From: an uncultured Eubacteriales bacterium
Lineage (GTDB): Bacteria > Bacillota > Clostridia > Christensenellales > Aristaeellaceae
Length of the DNA: 64,000 bases
Reading direction: 5' to 3'
NCBI GenBank assembly: GCA_902781095.1
Contig: CACZHW010000011.1
Span: 1-64,000, forward strand
The position numbers and the translations under genes are program-made. Below the pieces are notes generated by a model. The model was not told the origin of the DNA. It was given only the letters and a program-made list of their open reading frames with translations, and searched no databases. How positions within the stretch are numbered: the stretch's first letter is position 1; each line of letters starts with the position of its first letter. Shown one piece after another: positions 34,030 to 42,685 of the stretch.

Positions 34030-35285
34030 GGCAGATCCTCCCCGTACAGCGCCGCCCTCACCTGCAAGGCCGCCTGCGCCGCCGCACTGCGTTCCGCGGC
34101 GGTCAGCCCTGTCAGCGACGCTTCGTTTTCCGCTTCGACGATCCGCCAGAAGGGGCGGCTTTCCTCCTCCTGCCTGGCGATGTACACCGGTACGGCTTCC
34201 GGCTCCCCGATGAGCGCCCGGCGCATTTCCCCGTCGTATTCCAGGCTGAAGCGCAGGATGACACCCGCGCTGTTTTCCACTGCCCGGGAATCCGTCAGCA
34301 GGCTGCCCAGCGAGTAGCAGACCAGGGTTTCATACGTCCGCCCGTCTGCGCGCTGCACCTCCAGCCGTTCGATTTCGCTGACGACATTGGCGTGCGCGCC
34401 GAGAATGAGATCCGCCCCGGCCTGCGCCATCTGGACAGCGAGCGTCCGGACGCTCTCCGGCACGTCGGTCCGGTTCTTGATTCCCCAGTGCGGCATGACG
34501 ATGACGATTTCGGCGCCCGCCGCGCGCGCGGCGGCGATATCCGCCGCGATCCGCTCCTGCTCCAGCAGGGGGATGAGCCCCCTGCTGTCCCTGTCCGTCC
34601 GTGAGGCCCCTTCCTCGTCGAGCCCGTACGTATAGCCCAGCAGCGCGACGCGGTTGCCGCGGATGCCGATCATCGTGCCGGGAAAATCTCCTCCGCGGCG
34701 CACGCCGACTGCGTCAATCCCCCGGGATACAAATTCCGAAAGCGTATGGTCCAGGCCCTCGTAGCCTTTGTCCAGTGCGTGCTCGCTGCCAAGGCAGAGG
34801 GCATCCAGCCCCAGCGCACGCAGCGCGTCCAGAAACTCCGGCGGCGCGTTGACCGCATCATACGGCTGCGTGGCGTCCGTCAGGGTTTCCAGCGTCGCCA
34901 CCGAGAGGTCTGCGTCCGACAGAGAGGCTCCGAGCCCCAGAAAGAGCGTCGAGAAATCGTAATGGCCGGCCCCTTGGGCAAATTCCCGGATGGAGCGGGG
35001 AACGTTCAGCGTGCCCGCCGCGGCCAGCGTAAAGCCGGCGCGCTGCGGCAGCGCGGTCGTCTCCGGCTGCGGGCTTCCGGCAGGCGGGGTGGGCGTCTCA
35101 GGCCTGTCCGCTGCGGGCTGCGCCGTCGCCGCCGGCTCGGCCGTCTCCTCCGCCGCCGGTCGCACCGGAGCGGTAGGGCTGCCCGATACCATCCATAAAA
35201 AAACGGCGGAGAGCAGCAGCACCGCAACCGCCGCGATCAACGCCAGCAGCGTTCCGCGCGAAAACCGCGCGCCTTTACGGGCCAT
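34026..35285 (-). CDS. CapA family protein (poly-gamma-glutamate synthesis type)
   Basis: The 419-residue protein has one N-terminal membrane helix (about 11-33), a Pro/Thr/Ala-rich spacer to about 80, and an extracellular calcineurin-like CapA domain with LATLETLTDA, CLGSEHALDKGYEGL, VIVMPHWGIKN (metal-ligand H) and LILGAHANVVSEIE. CapA proteins help export or anchor poly-gamma-glutamate, but no capB or capC is nearby, so another cell-surface role is likely. It lies 68 bases after ricT and overlaps the P1 peptidase gene by ATGA. Confidence 0.85.
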   Translation of the reverse strand: MARKGARFSRGTLLALIAAVAVLLLSAVFLWMVSGSPTAPVRPAAEETAEPAATAQPAADRPETPTPPAGSPQPETTALPQRAGFTLAAAGTLNVPRSIREFAQGAGHYDFSTLFLGLGASLSDADLSVATLETLTDATQPYDAVNAPPEFLDALRALGLDALCLGSEHALDKGYEGLDHTLSEFVSRGIDAVGVRRGGDFPGTMIGIRGNRVALLGYTYGLDEEGASRTDRDSRGLIPLLEQERIAADIAAARAAGAEIVIVMPHWGIKNRTDVPESVRTLAVQMAQAGADLILGAHANVVSEIERLEVQRADGRTYETLVCYSLGSLLTDSRAVENSAGVILRFSLEYDGEMRRALIGEPEAVPVYIARQEEESRPFWRIVEAENEASLTGLTAAERSAAAQAALQVRAALYGEDLP

Positions 35286-35353
35286 CTCTCCGCCTCCTTC
35301 CCTGTGGCGCGGGAAACCGCATACTTATACCACGGTTTCCCGTTCAAGCTGCG

Positions 35354-36328
35354 TTATGCCTGCGTCCCTGCCGTCTCTGCCGCCTCTGCTGTCTCCTTCG
35401 CCTGCGCATCCGGCTTCTTCTTTTGCGCCTGGCGCCCTTCGCGCGGCTCCTTCGGCGGCCGCTTCGGTTTTTCGGCCTTTTCCTTCTCCGCGTTCTGCCG
35501 CTCTCCCTGCAGCGTCTCCGCCGCCGGCTTCTGGCAGTCGTCGATCGAGTACTGGCGCAGTTCGAACGTGTCCCCCACCGCGATGCGCACGCGCACCGTC
35601 TCCGACAGCGCGTTCACCGCGCTGACGATGCCCGGTCCGTCCGGCGTCAGGATCTCCTTGCCCGTCCTCGGCAGCCGCTTGCGCGTCGCCTCGTAATGAT
35701 CCTGCTCGTACTTGAGGCAGCACATCAGCTTGTCGCAAAGCCCCGAGATTTTCGTCGGATTGAGCGACAGATTCTGCTCTTTCGCCATCTTGATGGTCAC
35801 CGGCGTCAGCTCGCTGAGGAAGCTCTGGCAGCAGATCGGCCGCCCGCACGGGCCTATGCCGCCCAGCATCTTCGCCTCGTCCCGCACGCCGATCTGGCGC
35901 AACTCGATGCGCGTCTTGAAGATCGCCGCCAGGTTTTTCACCAGCATGCGGAAGTCGACGCGCCCGTTCGCGGTAAAGTAAAACGTGATCTTCGAGTGGT
36001 CGAAGGCGTACTCCACGTCCACCAGCTTCATCTCCAGCTTGTGCTCCGCGATGCGCTCCTCCGCGATGGCAAACGCTTCCTTTTCACGCTGCTCGTTGCG
36101 CCGCTGCGTTTCAATATCCTCCGCCGTCGCCACGCGCACGATCGGCTTCAGCGGGAAATTGATCCGCCCGTCGTCGATCTCCAGCACGCCGGACATGCAT
36201 TCCCCCATTTCGATGCCGCGGACCGTCTCGGTGATGACCTTCATCCCCGTGTGCAGCTCCGCGCCGTTCGGGTCAAAATCGTAAAACTTGCCGGCCCGCT
36301 TGAAGCGGACCTTCACTACCATGGCCAT
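35354..36328 (-). CDS. ricT: PSP1 domain protein RicT (YaaT)
   Basis: The 324-residue protein has the PSP1 domain with six conserved cysteines: C161, C166, C167 (GPCGRPICC) and C198, C203, C204 (GLCDKLMCC). In Bacillus these belong to the RicA-RicF-RicT complex, which carries 4Fe-4S clusters and tunes RNase Y and development. The C-terminal 70 residues are a Lys/Glu/Pro/Ala-rich tail, probably disordered and longer than usual. Its start lies inside holB (13-base overlap), the same order as in the B. subtilis yaaQ-yaaR-holB-yaaT region. Confidence 0.93.
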   Translation of the reverse strand: MAMVVKVRFKRAGKFYDFDPNGAELHTGMKVITETVRGIEMGECMSGVLEIDDGRINFPLKPIVRVATAEDIETQRRNEQREKEAFAIAEERIAEHKLEMKLVDVEYAFDHSKITFYFTANGRVDFRMLVKNLAAIFKTRIELRQIGVRDEAKMLGGIGPCGRPICCQSFLSELTPVTIKMAKEQNLSLNPTKISGLCDKLMCCLKYEQDHYEATRKRLPRTGKEILTPDGPGIVSAVNALSETVRVRIAVGDTFELRQYSIDDCQKPAAETLQGERQNAEKEKAEKPKRPPKEPREGRQAQKKKPDAQAKETAEAAETAGTQA

Positions 36329-37302
36329 TGTCTGTATTCCTCCGCTACTTCCAGCAAAATCGTCTCCAGTACCGCCGTAAAGGTGACATGGCTCGTCAGC
36401 ATGCGCCGCGCCGTCTGCACGGCCCGCATGAGCTTCAGCCCGCCCTCCACAGGGACGCGCGAGGCATAGGCGCGCGCCTCTGCGGCAAAGAGCGTCTCCT
36501 CCAGCTCCAGGCCGCCGGCCTGCGCCGCCAGGACGTCCCGGACGATCCCCTCGACGTCGTAGAGCAGCTGCTCCCTGTCCGTCTTGTCATCTTTATAGGC
36601 ATCCGTCACGGCCGGGATCCCCGAGGCGCGGTGCACACCGAAGAGCTGCGCGCTGAGCGCCCTTCGGCCCTCCATCGTCTCGTCGCCGAGCTCCAGCGCC
36701 CGGCCGACGCAGCCCTGGCTTAGGCGCGCCGCCGCGGCGGCCTTTTCGGGCTGCATGCCCAGCGCCTCCAGCCGCCTGGCGGCCGCCGGATAATCCAGCG
36801 CGTGAAAGCGGACGAGCCGCAGGCGGGAGCGCACCGTCGGCAGAAGCGCCGCCATCCTCGCCGTCGTCAGGATAAACACCGTATTGTCCGGCGGCTCCTC
36901 CAGCGTCTTGAGCAGGCTGTTCTGCGCCTGCTGGTTCATCCGGTCCGCATCCGGGATGATAAAGATCTTTGCGCCGTCTTCAAACGCGTGCACGCCGACC
37001 TCGTCCAGCGTATCGCGCATGACGCCGACGGAGATGTCCCGCTTGCCCTTTTCCGGTTGAACCGTATGCACGTCGGGATGCGTGTCGGCCATAACGCGCC
37101 GGCAGGGCCCACACGCGCCGCACGGCTTCTCTCCGCCGCCTTCGCAAAGCGCCGACATCGCCAGCAGGCGCGCGACGCTCCGTTTGCCGGTCCCCTTCGG
37201 CCCGGCAAAGAGGTACGCGTGGGCGTACGTCCCATCCGAAAACTCGCGCCGGAGCCGCGTGAGATGGGCGCTCTGCCCTTCAAAGTCCTTGAATTCCGGC
37301 AT
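36316..37302 (-). CDS. holB: DNA polymerase III subunit delta prime
   Basis: The 328-residue clamp-loader subunit has a P loop GPKGTGK (34-40), a zinc module C53...C61, C64, C67, and sensor-1-like NTVFILTTA. It helps load the sliding clamp on DNA. It starts one base after darA and overlaps ricT. The gene for thymidylate kinase, often nearby, is not in the window. Confidence 0.93.
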   Translation of the reverse strand: MPEFKDFEGQSAHLTRLRREFSDGTYAHAYLFAGPKGTGKRSVARLLAMSALCEGGGEKPCGACGPCRRVMADTHPDVHTVQPEKGKRDISVGVMRDTLDEVGVHAFEDGAKIFIIPDADRMNQQAQNSLLKTLEEPPDNTVFILTTARMAALLPTVRSRLRLVRFHALDYPAAARRLEALGMQPEKAAAAARLSQGCVGRALELGDETMEGRRALSAQLFGVHRASGIPAVTDAYKDDKTDREQLLYDVEGIVRDVLAAQAGGLELEETLFAAEARAYASRVPVEGGLKLMRAVQTARRMLTSHVTFTAVLETILLEVAEEYRQWPW

Positions 37303-37303
37303 A

Positions 37304-37639
37304 TCACACCTTCAGGAACTGGCTGACCTCCAGCACAAACACCGTGGCGCCGCCGACGGTGATCTTCACCGGGTAATGCGTGTGTCCCATCCCGCCCATG
37401 CCGGCCGCAGGCGACGTGGGCGCCGCCGTCATCTGCTGGCGGCTGCGGCACAGGCGCTCGATGATGTCCAGCGCCTCCGGGAGGCGCTCGTCCTCCACGC
37501 CGCTGATCAGCGTCGTGTTGCCCGCACGCAGAAAACCGCCGGTCGTCGCCAGCTTGGTCACGCCGAAATGCGCTTCCATCAGCGTGCTGACCAGCCGCTG
37601 GGCGTCTTCGTCCTGAACGATTGCGATAATCAGTTTCAT
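37304..37639 (-). CDS. darA: Cyclic-di-AMP receptor DarA (YaaQ/PstA)
   Basis: The 111-residue PII-like trimeric protein binds cyclic-di-AMP. It begins MKLIIAIVQDEDA and has KLATTGGFLRAGNTTLISGVED and the C-terminal PVKITVGGATVFVLEVSQFLKV. The ATG at 37639 has AAAGGAG at 8 bases; the longer frame to 37783 is not coding. It leads the darA-holB-ricT operon from a promoter at 37735-37707. Confidence 0.95.
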   Translation of the reverse strand: MKLIIAIVQDEDAQRLVSTLMEAHFGVTKLATTGGFLRAGNTTLISGVEDERLPEALDIIERLCRSRQQMTAAPTSPAAGMGGMGHTHYPVKITVGGATVFVLEVSQFLKV

Positions 37640-37706
37640 CCTTCCGTCTCCTTTCAAAGAAGGCTTTCTCTTTTCAAAAGGGCATAAACCGTCAATGATA
37701 CCCTTC

Positions 37707-37735
37707 ATTATACACCGCGGGCGCCTTTTGCTCAA
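37707..37735 (-). promoter_or_regulatory. Sigma-A promoter of darA-holB-ricT
   Basis: TTGAGC (37735-37730) and TATAAT (37712-37707) are 17 bases apart on the minus strand, about 70 bases before the darA ATG. Confidence 0.8.
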
Positions 37736-37762
37736 CCTTTTTAAGCGTGATGCCGTTCGACA

Positions 37763-37793
37763 GAAAATGTGCGTCCCTTCCAAGGACGCACAT
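37763..37793 (-). terminator. Intrinsic terminator after the GT-C-like genes
   Basis: A perfect 10-bp stem (37767-37776 with 37784-37793) is followed on the minus strand by TTTCTG. It separates the membrane-enzyme island from the darA operon. Confidence 0.75.
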
Positions 37794-37807
37794 CTGCTTT
37801 GAAGTTT

Positions 37808-39514
37808 TCAGTTTGTTCTCGGTTTCAACACCGCAAAACGTCCTACCGGCAGATACTCAAAGTCCGCATCTTCCCATATCCAGTTCCGGATTTCTCTCTG
37901 TAATACGACGTGTATGCAGCCCTTTTCCGGCTCTTCTTCTCCTTCCGGCCAGTATATTTCACCATACTTATCCGGATTCACAGCAACCTCACGCAAATCG
38001 GCATCTTCCATGCAATATAGCATCATACGGGCTGCTTCGTCCGGCGAAAGATGCGGATATACCGAAGATGTAACATACAGCTTCGCACCGCTTTGTGCAT
38101 GAATCGTCTCTCCGCTTTCAACCGCCTCCCGGTAATCCGTGAAGTACACGTTCGCGTTTTGGGCATATCCACCGCCGAAAAGGTCCAGACAAATGGCGGT
38201 AAACCCCACAGCAAAAACCGCAAGGAATCCCCGTGCGCACCACCTGTTCTTTTCCTGTACGCGGCAAAGCGCGGCAACTGCCAAAAGCGCAGTATACGGA
38301 AACCATTGCGCATGATCCCAGATACTTGTCGTGCCGTTGACTTCCATTTCACCCACGCTGCCAAAAAACAGTTCCGCAAGCAGTGTTGCACAGCCGAAGA
38401 GCACTGCAAGACGGACAGCCGGCGTAAACCGCTCTCCTTTGATTCGCTGTGTTAAAAGGATCAACGCGCCGGCAAGCGCAAGCGGCACACTGAACAACCC
38501 CAAGGCTGTCATGCCGCCTGTAACAAACAGGGTATACGATATATTGCTGTGCATGACATTCTGGAAGAATCCGCCCGTCAGGACAGCCCAAAGCTTGTCA
38601 AAAACCACACTGTCCGGATGAGGTTTCCCTTTCAGCATGGTAAACAGATTCCGGGCCTTGTCATACTCCTCCAGATGCGGGAAAAGCAGCGGTCCGACAT
38701 CAATATCTGCTCCAGCTTCTCTGCACGCTATCGCAGTCAGAATGCCCGGCAGACAAATCACAAGTCCCGCCGCAGCAGCCGGTAAAACCTGTCCGGCTCT
38801 CCTGCCGGAGCGCAGCGCCGCAACCGCAAGAAGGATAATCAGCCAGGGTGCAAGATAAAAGTACAGATTCTCAGTAAAAGTAAGTAACCCCATCAAAACT
38901 GACGCCGGCAGAAGGTACCCGGGCTTGCGCAAACCACGAAATGCCAAGGCCAGCGCCCATGGGAGAATGCATAGTGAAAGGGATGCTGCTGCCGTCAGTC
39001 GTGCCGTCAGCACGAAGAACGGACTCAGCGCCCAGAAGAGCAAAAACCATCTTCCCGCTTTTCTGCCGCTCAACTCTGTACCCGTCAGATAGGCCGCCGG
39101 CATAGCCAGGCAGGAGAACAGCGCTAGCGGCAGCCTTGTTGTCAGGCCCGTAATTCCGAAAATGCCGGCAAACGGGGCCGTAAAGACACAGAGCAGCGGT
39201 CCGGCAGGCTCTCCCGTCCACTGCGGCAATTGCGCCGCAAACCCGCGGGCATCCACAAAATGCCCGGTCTGCCACAGCGCTTTGGCCTGCACGGCAACCA
39301 GTGCTTCTTCTGCCGACAACCCACCCGGGAGCGACGTCAGGCGGACGAGCCTCGCCATACATCCCAAGAGTACCGTCAAAGCACAAATCGCGGTATGCGC
39401 CTTCTGCGGAATGTCTTTTCCATCTGTCCGCCCATACCGGTCACTAAGCAGGAGAAGCGCACAAGCGGCAAATGCAAGGCCATATGAAAGAGGGCTAAGT
39501 GGTGTCATTTCCAT
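37808..39514 (-). CDS. Polytopic membrane protein, GT-C glycosyltransferase-like (second of pair)
   Basis: The 568-residue protein has about a dozen hydrophobic segments and a soluble C-terminal domain of about 120 residues, as in dolichol-mannosyltransferase/ArnT-like GT-C enzymes. The first outer loop carries an acidic pair (GLSAEEALVAVQAKAL), the place where GT-C enzymes keep catalytic acids. ATG at 39514 follows GAGGAG at 8 bases; the earlier ATG would overlap the upstream gene. It is paired with a similar gene 14 bases upstream. DNA is visibly AT-richer than neighbours. Substrate is unknown. Confidence 0.65.
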   Translation of the reverse strand: MEMTPLSPLSYGLAFAACALLLLSDRYGRTDGKDIPQKAHTAICALTVLLGCMARLVRLTSLPGGLSAEEALVAVQAKALWQTGHFVDARGFAAQLPQWTGEPAGPLLCVFTAPFAGIFGITGLTTRLPLALFSCLAMPAAYLTGTELSGRKAGRWFLLFWALSPFFVLTARLTAAASLSLCILPWALALAFRGLRKPGYLLPASVLMGLLTFTENLYFYLAPWLIILLAVAALRSGRRAGQVLPAAAAGLVICLPGILTAIACREAGADIDVGPLLFPHLEEYDKARNLFTMLKGKPHPDSVVFDKLWAVLTGGFFQNVMHSNISYTLFVTGGMTALGLFSVPLALAGALILLTQRIKGERFTPAVRLAVLFGCATLLAELFFGSVGEMEVNGTTSIWDHAQWFPYTALLAVAALCRVQEKNRWCARGFLAVFAVGFTAICLDLFGGGYAQNANVYFTDYREAVESGETIHAQSGAKLYVTSSVYPHLSPDEAARMMLYCMEDADLREVAVNPDKYGEIYWPEGEEEPEKGCIHVVLQREIRNWIWEDADFEYLPVGRFAVLKPRTN

Positions 39515-39528
39515 ATAGACCGCTCCTC

Positions 39529-41280
39529 TCAGTAAATCCAATACCGCGGATAAGCCGCGCAGTAATTGCCGAAAACCGTTATCTCATACTCCTCCGGGTT
39601 AAACCGTACGCTCTCTTCCTTCGGGAAGACATAAACTGCGCAATCCATCGGGTTCAGCTCCAGATTCTCCTTGTCTTCATCCTTTATGATGATATAGCGG
39701 TCGTTAAAATACCACCCGCTCGGCTGTCCGTCACGCCCCGGCAAATCCTTTTCTTCAGAAAGCAACGTGTAATCAATCCGGTGGGCAAACATGAGCTGCG
39801 TCAATGCAATCTTGTCCTGGTCAAAGACATAGTAATGATCGTAATCCCAGTCCTTCGTTTCCGTAAGAGCTTCCTGCAAACCTTCATGAAAGCTGCGCGC
39901 AACGCGGTCCTGGTAAGCTCGGTCCCCGAAGTAGCTGCCGCAGAGACCGGCAAAGGAAACAAGAAGCATGATGATCAGCGCACTTCCGGCCAGCTTCAGA
40001 CGCTTGCCCGCTGCATACACGCTGTAAGCTGTCATGAACATGAGCGGATAGTATACCGCATTCTGCCTGTTGATGACGCCCGGGATCATCAGCCCGTTGA
40101 CGGCCGCTCCAAGCAGCCAAAAACCGATCAGGCGGAAAAGGTCTCCGCTGTCAACCGCATCCGCGGCGATATTCTTTCTGCTGCTGTCCTTCCGGCTCTT
40201 CCTCCACCACAGATACAGTCCGGACAGATACAGCGGCGCTGTAAAGGGATACATCGTATGGGCCCATGATACCTCGTTGTACGATGCCCCATACGAATTG
40301 ATCAGAAACTGGCGCAGAAATGCGCCAAAGCAGCTGATCATGCGTTCATATGGATTCGGCGCGAAAAGAGAAATATCATTCGCGCGCATGGTATCGTAAA
40401 ATCTCGGCAGTGAGAAGGGACCGATCGTCATCGTCTCCCATTCGAATGCCTGAATCGCCAGTGTTAAGAAATACGGTCCGGCAACCGCCGTAAAAATCAG
40501 CACGCAGAGCAGCGCCTGCCGCAGTCTGATCCTCTTTGCAGAGACGAGCCAGACCGCCATAGGGATCAGCAGCACCGGGGTGACAAATGTAGCCACACCG
40601 TACGCGTAAGGTGCAAGTCCGAAAACAGCCATGGACAGATATAGCGCCCAACGCCTGCTCCTCCCCAGAAAGAGGAGCCAGCACGCAACAATCAGCACAT
40701 GCGGCATGAGGTTTGCCTCCAGTGCCCAGCGGCTCTGGAGGATATGCCAGGGATTGACAGCAACCGTCAGCAGAAGGAGCATCCCGTATCCCTTCCCGCA
40801 GGCGCGCCGTGCAAGATCCCAGCCGGCGAGAATCGCAAGCAGGCTGCACAGCAGCATCGGGAGACGTAGCGCAAGCTTTGTCAGCCCGAAAACCCGTATG
40901 AAAGGGATCATGATATAGGAATACAGGGTAGACATCTGTGTCCCGCCCCATGCTTCAAAATAAGTCGGCCAGGGGTGGCCGTAATGATCCACACCGTCCC
41001 GCATCAGGCAATAGGCTTCCACGGCAGCCATCGTTCCGTCCTGATTCTGTCCCTGCGGCAGCGCAATGAATGCCCATGCGCGCACCAGGATGGCTGCGCA
41101 GACCAGAAGCAGCACACAGACCGCTTCATGCTCCAGTACAAAGCGGGAAACCTTCTGTGCAGTCTCTTCCGCGCCTGCCATACCCGGTAGTTTCATCATC
41201 TTTTCGCGCATTTCCCCGTTAAGGGCAACCGCCAGTATTCCCAGTGTCATCGCCAGGAAAACCCACATTAGATTCTGCAT
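39529..41280 (-). CDS. Polytopic membrane protein, GT-C glycosyltransferase-like (first of pair)
   Basis: The 583-residue protein has an N-terminal helix, about ten further membrane helices and a soluble C-terminal part. The first long outer loop has GQNQDGTMAAVEAYCLMRDGVDHYGHPWPTYFEAWGG-type sequence, with an acid placed as in GT-C/PMT enzymes. The ATG at 41280 follows GGAGAGAGAG and is preferred over one 30 bases upstream. It may transfer a lipid-linked sugar outside the membrane; this is inferred from topology, not a known family match. Confidence 0.65.
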   Translation of the reverse strand: MQNLMWVFLAMTLGILAVALNGEMREKMMKLPGMAGAEETAQKVSRFVLEHEAVCVLLLVCAAILVRAWAFIALPQGQNQDGTMAAVEAYCLMRDGVDHYGHPWPTYFEAWGGTQMSTLYSYIMIPFIRVFGLTKLALRLPMLLCSLLAILAGWDLARRACGKGYGMLLLLTVAVNPWHILQSRWALEANLMPHVLIVACWLLFLGRSRRWALYLSMAVFGLAPYAYGVATFVTPVLLIPMAVWLVSAKRIRLRQALLCVLIFTAVAGPYFLTLAIQAFEWETMTIGPFSLPRFYDTMRANDISLFAPNPYERMISCFGAFLRQFLINSYGASYNEVSWAHTMYPFTAPLYLSGLYLWWRKSRKDSSRKNIAADAVDSGDLFRLIGFWLLGAAVNGLMIPGVINRQNAVYYPLMFMTAYSVYAAGKRLKLAGSALIIMLLVSFAGLCGSYFGDRAYQDRVARSFHEGLQEALTETKDWDYDHYYVFDQDKIALTQLMFAHRIDYTLLSEEKDLPGRDGQPSGWYFNDRYIIIKDEDKENLELNPMDCAVYVFPKEESVRFNPEEYEITVFGNYCAAYPRYWIY

Positions 41281-41333
41281 TCTCTCTCTCCATTCACGGA
41301 CGGAAAGCATCCCCGTCTCAAATCTAGATTGTT

Positions 41334-41339
41334 ATTATA
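41334..41339 (-). promoter_or_regulatory. Possible -10 element of the GT-C-like pair
   Basis: TATAAT on the minus strand (41339-41334) lies about 54 bases before the start codon. A -35 of only partial match (TGTACA) is 17 bases upstream. Confidence 0.4.
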
Positions 41340-41369
41340 CCTGCATCATCCAGATTTGTACATAATGAA

Positions 41370-41398
41370 AGTGCTTCCCTGCTTTGTAGGGAAGCACT
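41370..41398 (-). terminator. Stem-loop after the Fe3+-type binding protein gene
   Basis: A perfect 11-bp stem AGTGCTTCCCT/AGGGAAGCACT (41370-41380 with 41388-41398) has a weak TTTCATT tail on the minus strand. It probably ends the binding-protein mRNA. Confidence 0.65.
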
Positions 41399-41431
41399 TG
41401 TATGTTCTTCGTCAAAACTCTTGTGCCGGTC

Positions 41432-42451
41432 TCAGTGCAGCTCGGCGTAGAGCGCGTTCCACTTCTCCAGCAGCTCCGCCTTGTGCTCGGTCAGCCATGC
41501 GGTGTCGCGCGGCACCCAGTTGATGGTGTCGTCCGCCGGCAGCCACTTGATCTCGTAGGTCGCCTTCGGGTTGGTGAAGCGCAGCGTCTCCAGCCGGTTG
41601 GCCAGGGCGGTCTGTCCTTCGGGGCTCATCAGGAAGTTGATCATGGCCTTTGCCGCTTCCGGATGCGGGCAGCCCTCGATCATCGCGCAGCCCATGGAGG
41701 TGGCGCTGGCGCCGTTCTCCGGATACTGGATACGGATGTTCTGGGAACCGGCCTTGAGCAGCGTGTCCGCGCCGTCCTCGTAGGTCAGGCCCACGGCGTA
41801 CTCGCCGGAATCGACGCTCTTGAAGCACACGGAAGAAGAGGTGGAGATGACCAGGCCGTTCTCCAGCAGGCCGCGCAGGATCTTCCAGGCCTCGTCGCTG
41901 TCATAGCCGTACACGGCAAAGATGTTGCACAGGTTGTTCCACGCGGCGGAGGAGGAGTTCGGATCGGAGAGGACGATGCGGCCGGCCAGGCGCGGATCGA
42001 GCAGATCCTCGTACGTCTTGATCTCCATACCCAGTTCCTTCTCCAGTTCCACGTTGATGCAGAAGCAGACCGTGGAGAGGTGGTCCTGGTTGTAGCGGCC
42101 GTTGTGGGACTTGTAATCGTCCGGAAGATCCTCCTCATAGGGGGAGGTGTACAGCGCAAAGATGTCGTCGTTGGCGCTGCCGTCCGCGGGGGACAGGCCG
42201 CCCCACTGCAGGTCGCCCTGGGGGTTGTCCTTCTCGGCACGGGCACGGGCTTCCAGTTCGCCCGCGGAGCCGTTGACGACCTCCACCTCCACGTCAGGAT
42301 AAACCTCGTTGAAGGCCTCGATCAGGTTGTCGATATCATTGTCCGTCATGGAGCTGTAGAGGACCAGCGGGCCGCTGACACTCTCTGCGAAGGCGGCGGC
42401 GCAGATCAGGAGCATCACCGACGCCAGGACAAGGGATAACAGTTTCTTCAT
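41432..42451 (-). CDS. Fe3+-type ABC transporter substrate-binding protein (orphan)
   Basis: The 339-residue protein has a plain signal peptide (cut after CAAAFA) and no lipobox. LVLYSSMTDNDIDNLIEAFNEVYPDVEVEVVNGSAGEL and LLDPRLAGRIVLSDPNSSSAAWNNL are typical of the Fbp/AfuA/FutA and related family (also phosphonate and thiamine types). It would bind ferric iron or an organophosphonate outside the cell. No permease or ATPase gene adjoins, so it must use components encoded elsewhere. GGAGG precedes ATG by 9 bases; the longer frame from 42481 lies in the leader. Confidence 0.85.
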   Translation of the reverse strand: MKKLLSLVLASVMLLICAAAFAESVSGPLVLYSSMTDNDIDNLIEAFNEVYPDVEVEVVNGSAGELEARARAEKDNPQGDLQWGGLSPADGSANDDIFALYTSPYEEDLPDDYKSHNGRYNQDHLSTVCFCINVELEKELGMEIKTYEDLLDPRLAGRIVLSDPNSSSAAWNNLCNIFAVYGYDSDEAWKILRGLLENGLVISTSSSVCFKSVDSGEYAVGLTYEDGADTLLKAGSQNIRIQYPENGASATSMGCAMIEGCPHPEAAKAMINFLMSPEGQTALANRLETLRFTNPKATYEIKWLPADDTINWVPRDTAWLTEHKAELLEKWNALYAELH

Positions 42452-42478
42452 ACGATAAGACCTCCTTGCTTGTATTGT

Positions 42479-42524
42479 CACAGGCTCCGCCTGTGAATGC
42501 CGGTTGATTCGTCAGTTTTCTGAC
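42479..42524 (-). promoter_or_regulatory. Two stem-loops in the leader of the binding-protein gene
   Basis: CACAGGC-TCC-GCCTGTG (42479-42495) and GTCAG-TTTT-CTGAC (42511-42524) lie between the promoter and the ribosome site. The second begins at the predicted start of transcription, so it may be an operator or a 5' protective hairpin. Confidence 0.45.
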
Positions 42525-42530
42525 AGAGAA

Positions 42531-42559
42531 AATATAGCACAAATTTCCTCAGAAATCAA
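42531..42559 (-). promoter_or_regulatory. Promoter of the Fe3+-type binding protein gene
   Basis: TTGATT (42559-42554) and TATATT (42536-42531) are 17 bases apart on the minus strand. Confidence 0.7.
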
Positions 42560-42614
42560 TACAAATTTGGCCGAACTGTCCAAGTGATCTGTATGAAGAG
42601 GGTTATTCTGTCCA

Positions 42615-42651
42615 TTGCCGGGATTGACATTCCGGCAAATCCGGATACAAT
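42615..42651 (+). promoter_or_regulatory. Promoter of araM with overlapping inverted repeat
   Basis: TTGACA (42624-42629) and TACAAT (42646-42651) are 16 bases apart. The -35 is nested inside TTGCCGG-N10-CCGGCAA (42615-42621 with 42632-42638), a good operator candidate; a repressor bound there would block polymerase. Confidence 0.7.
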
Positions 42652-42685
42652 GGGGCCGAAACCGTATTGACAGGAGGCGTACACC

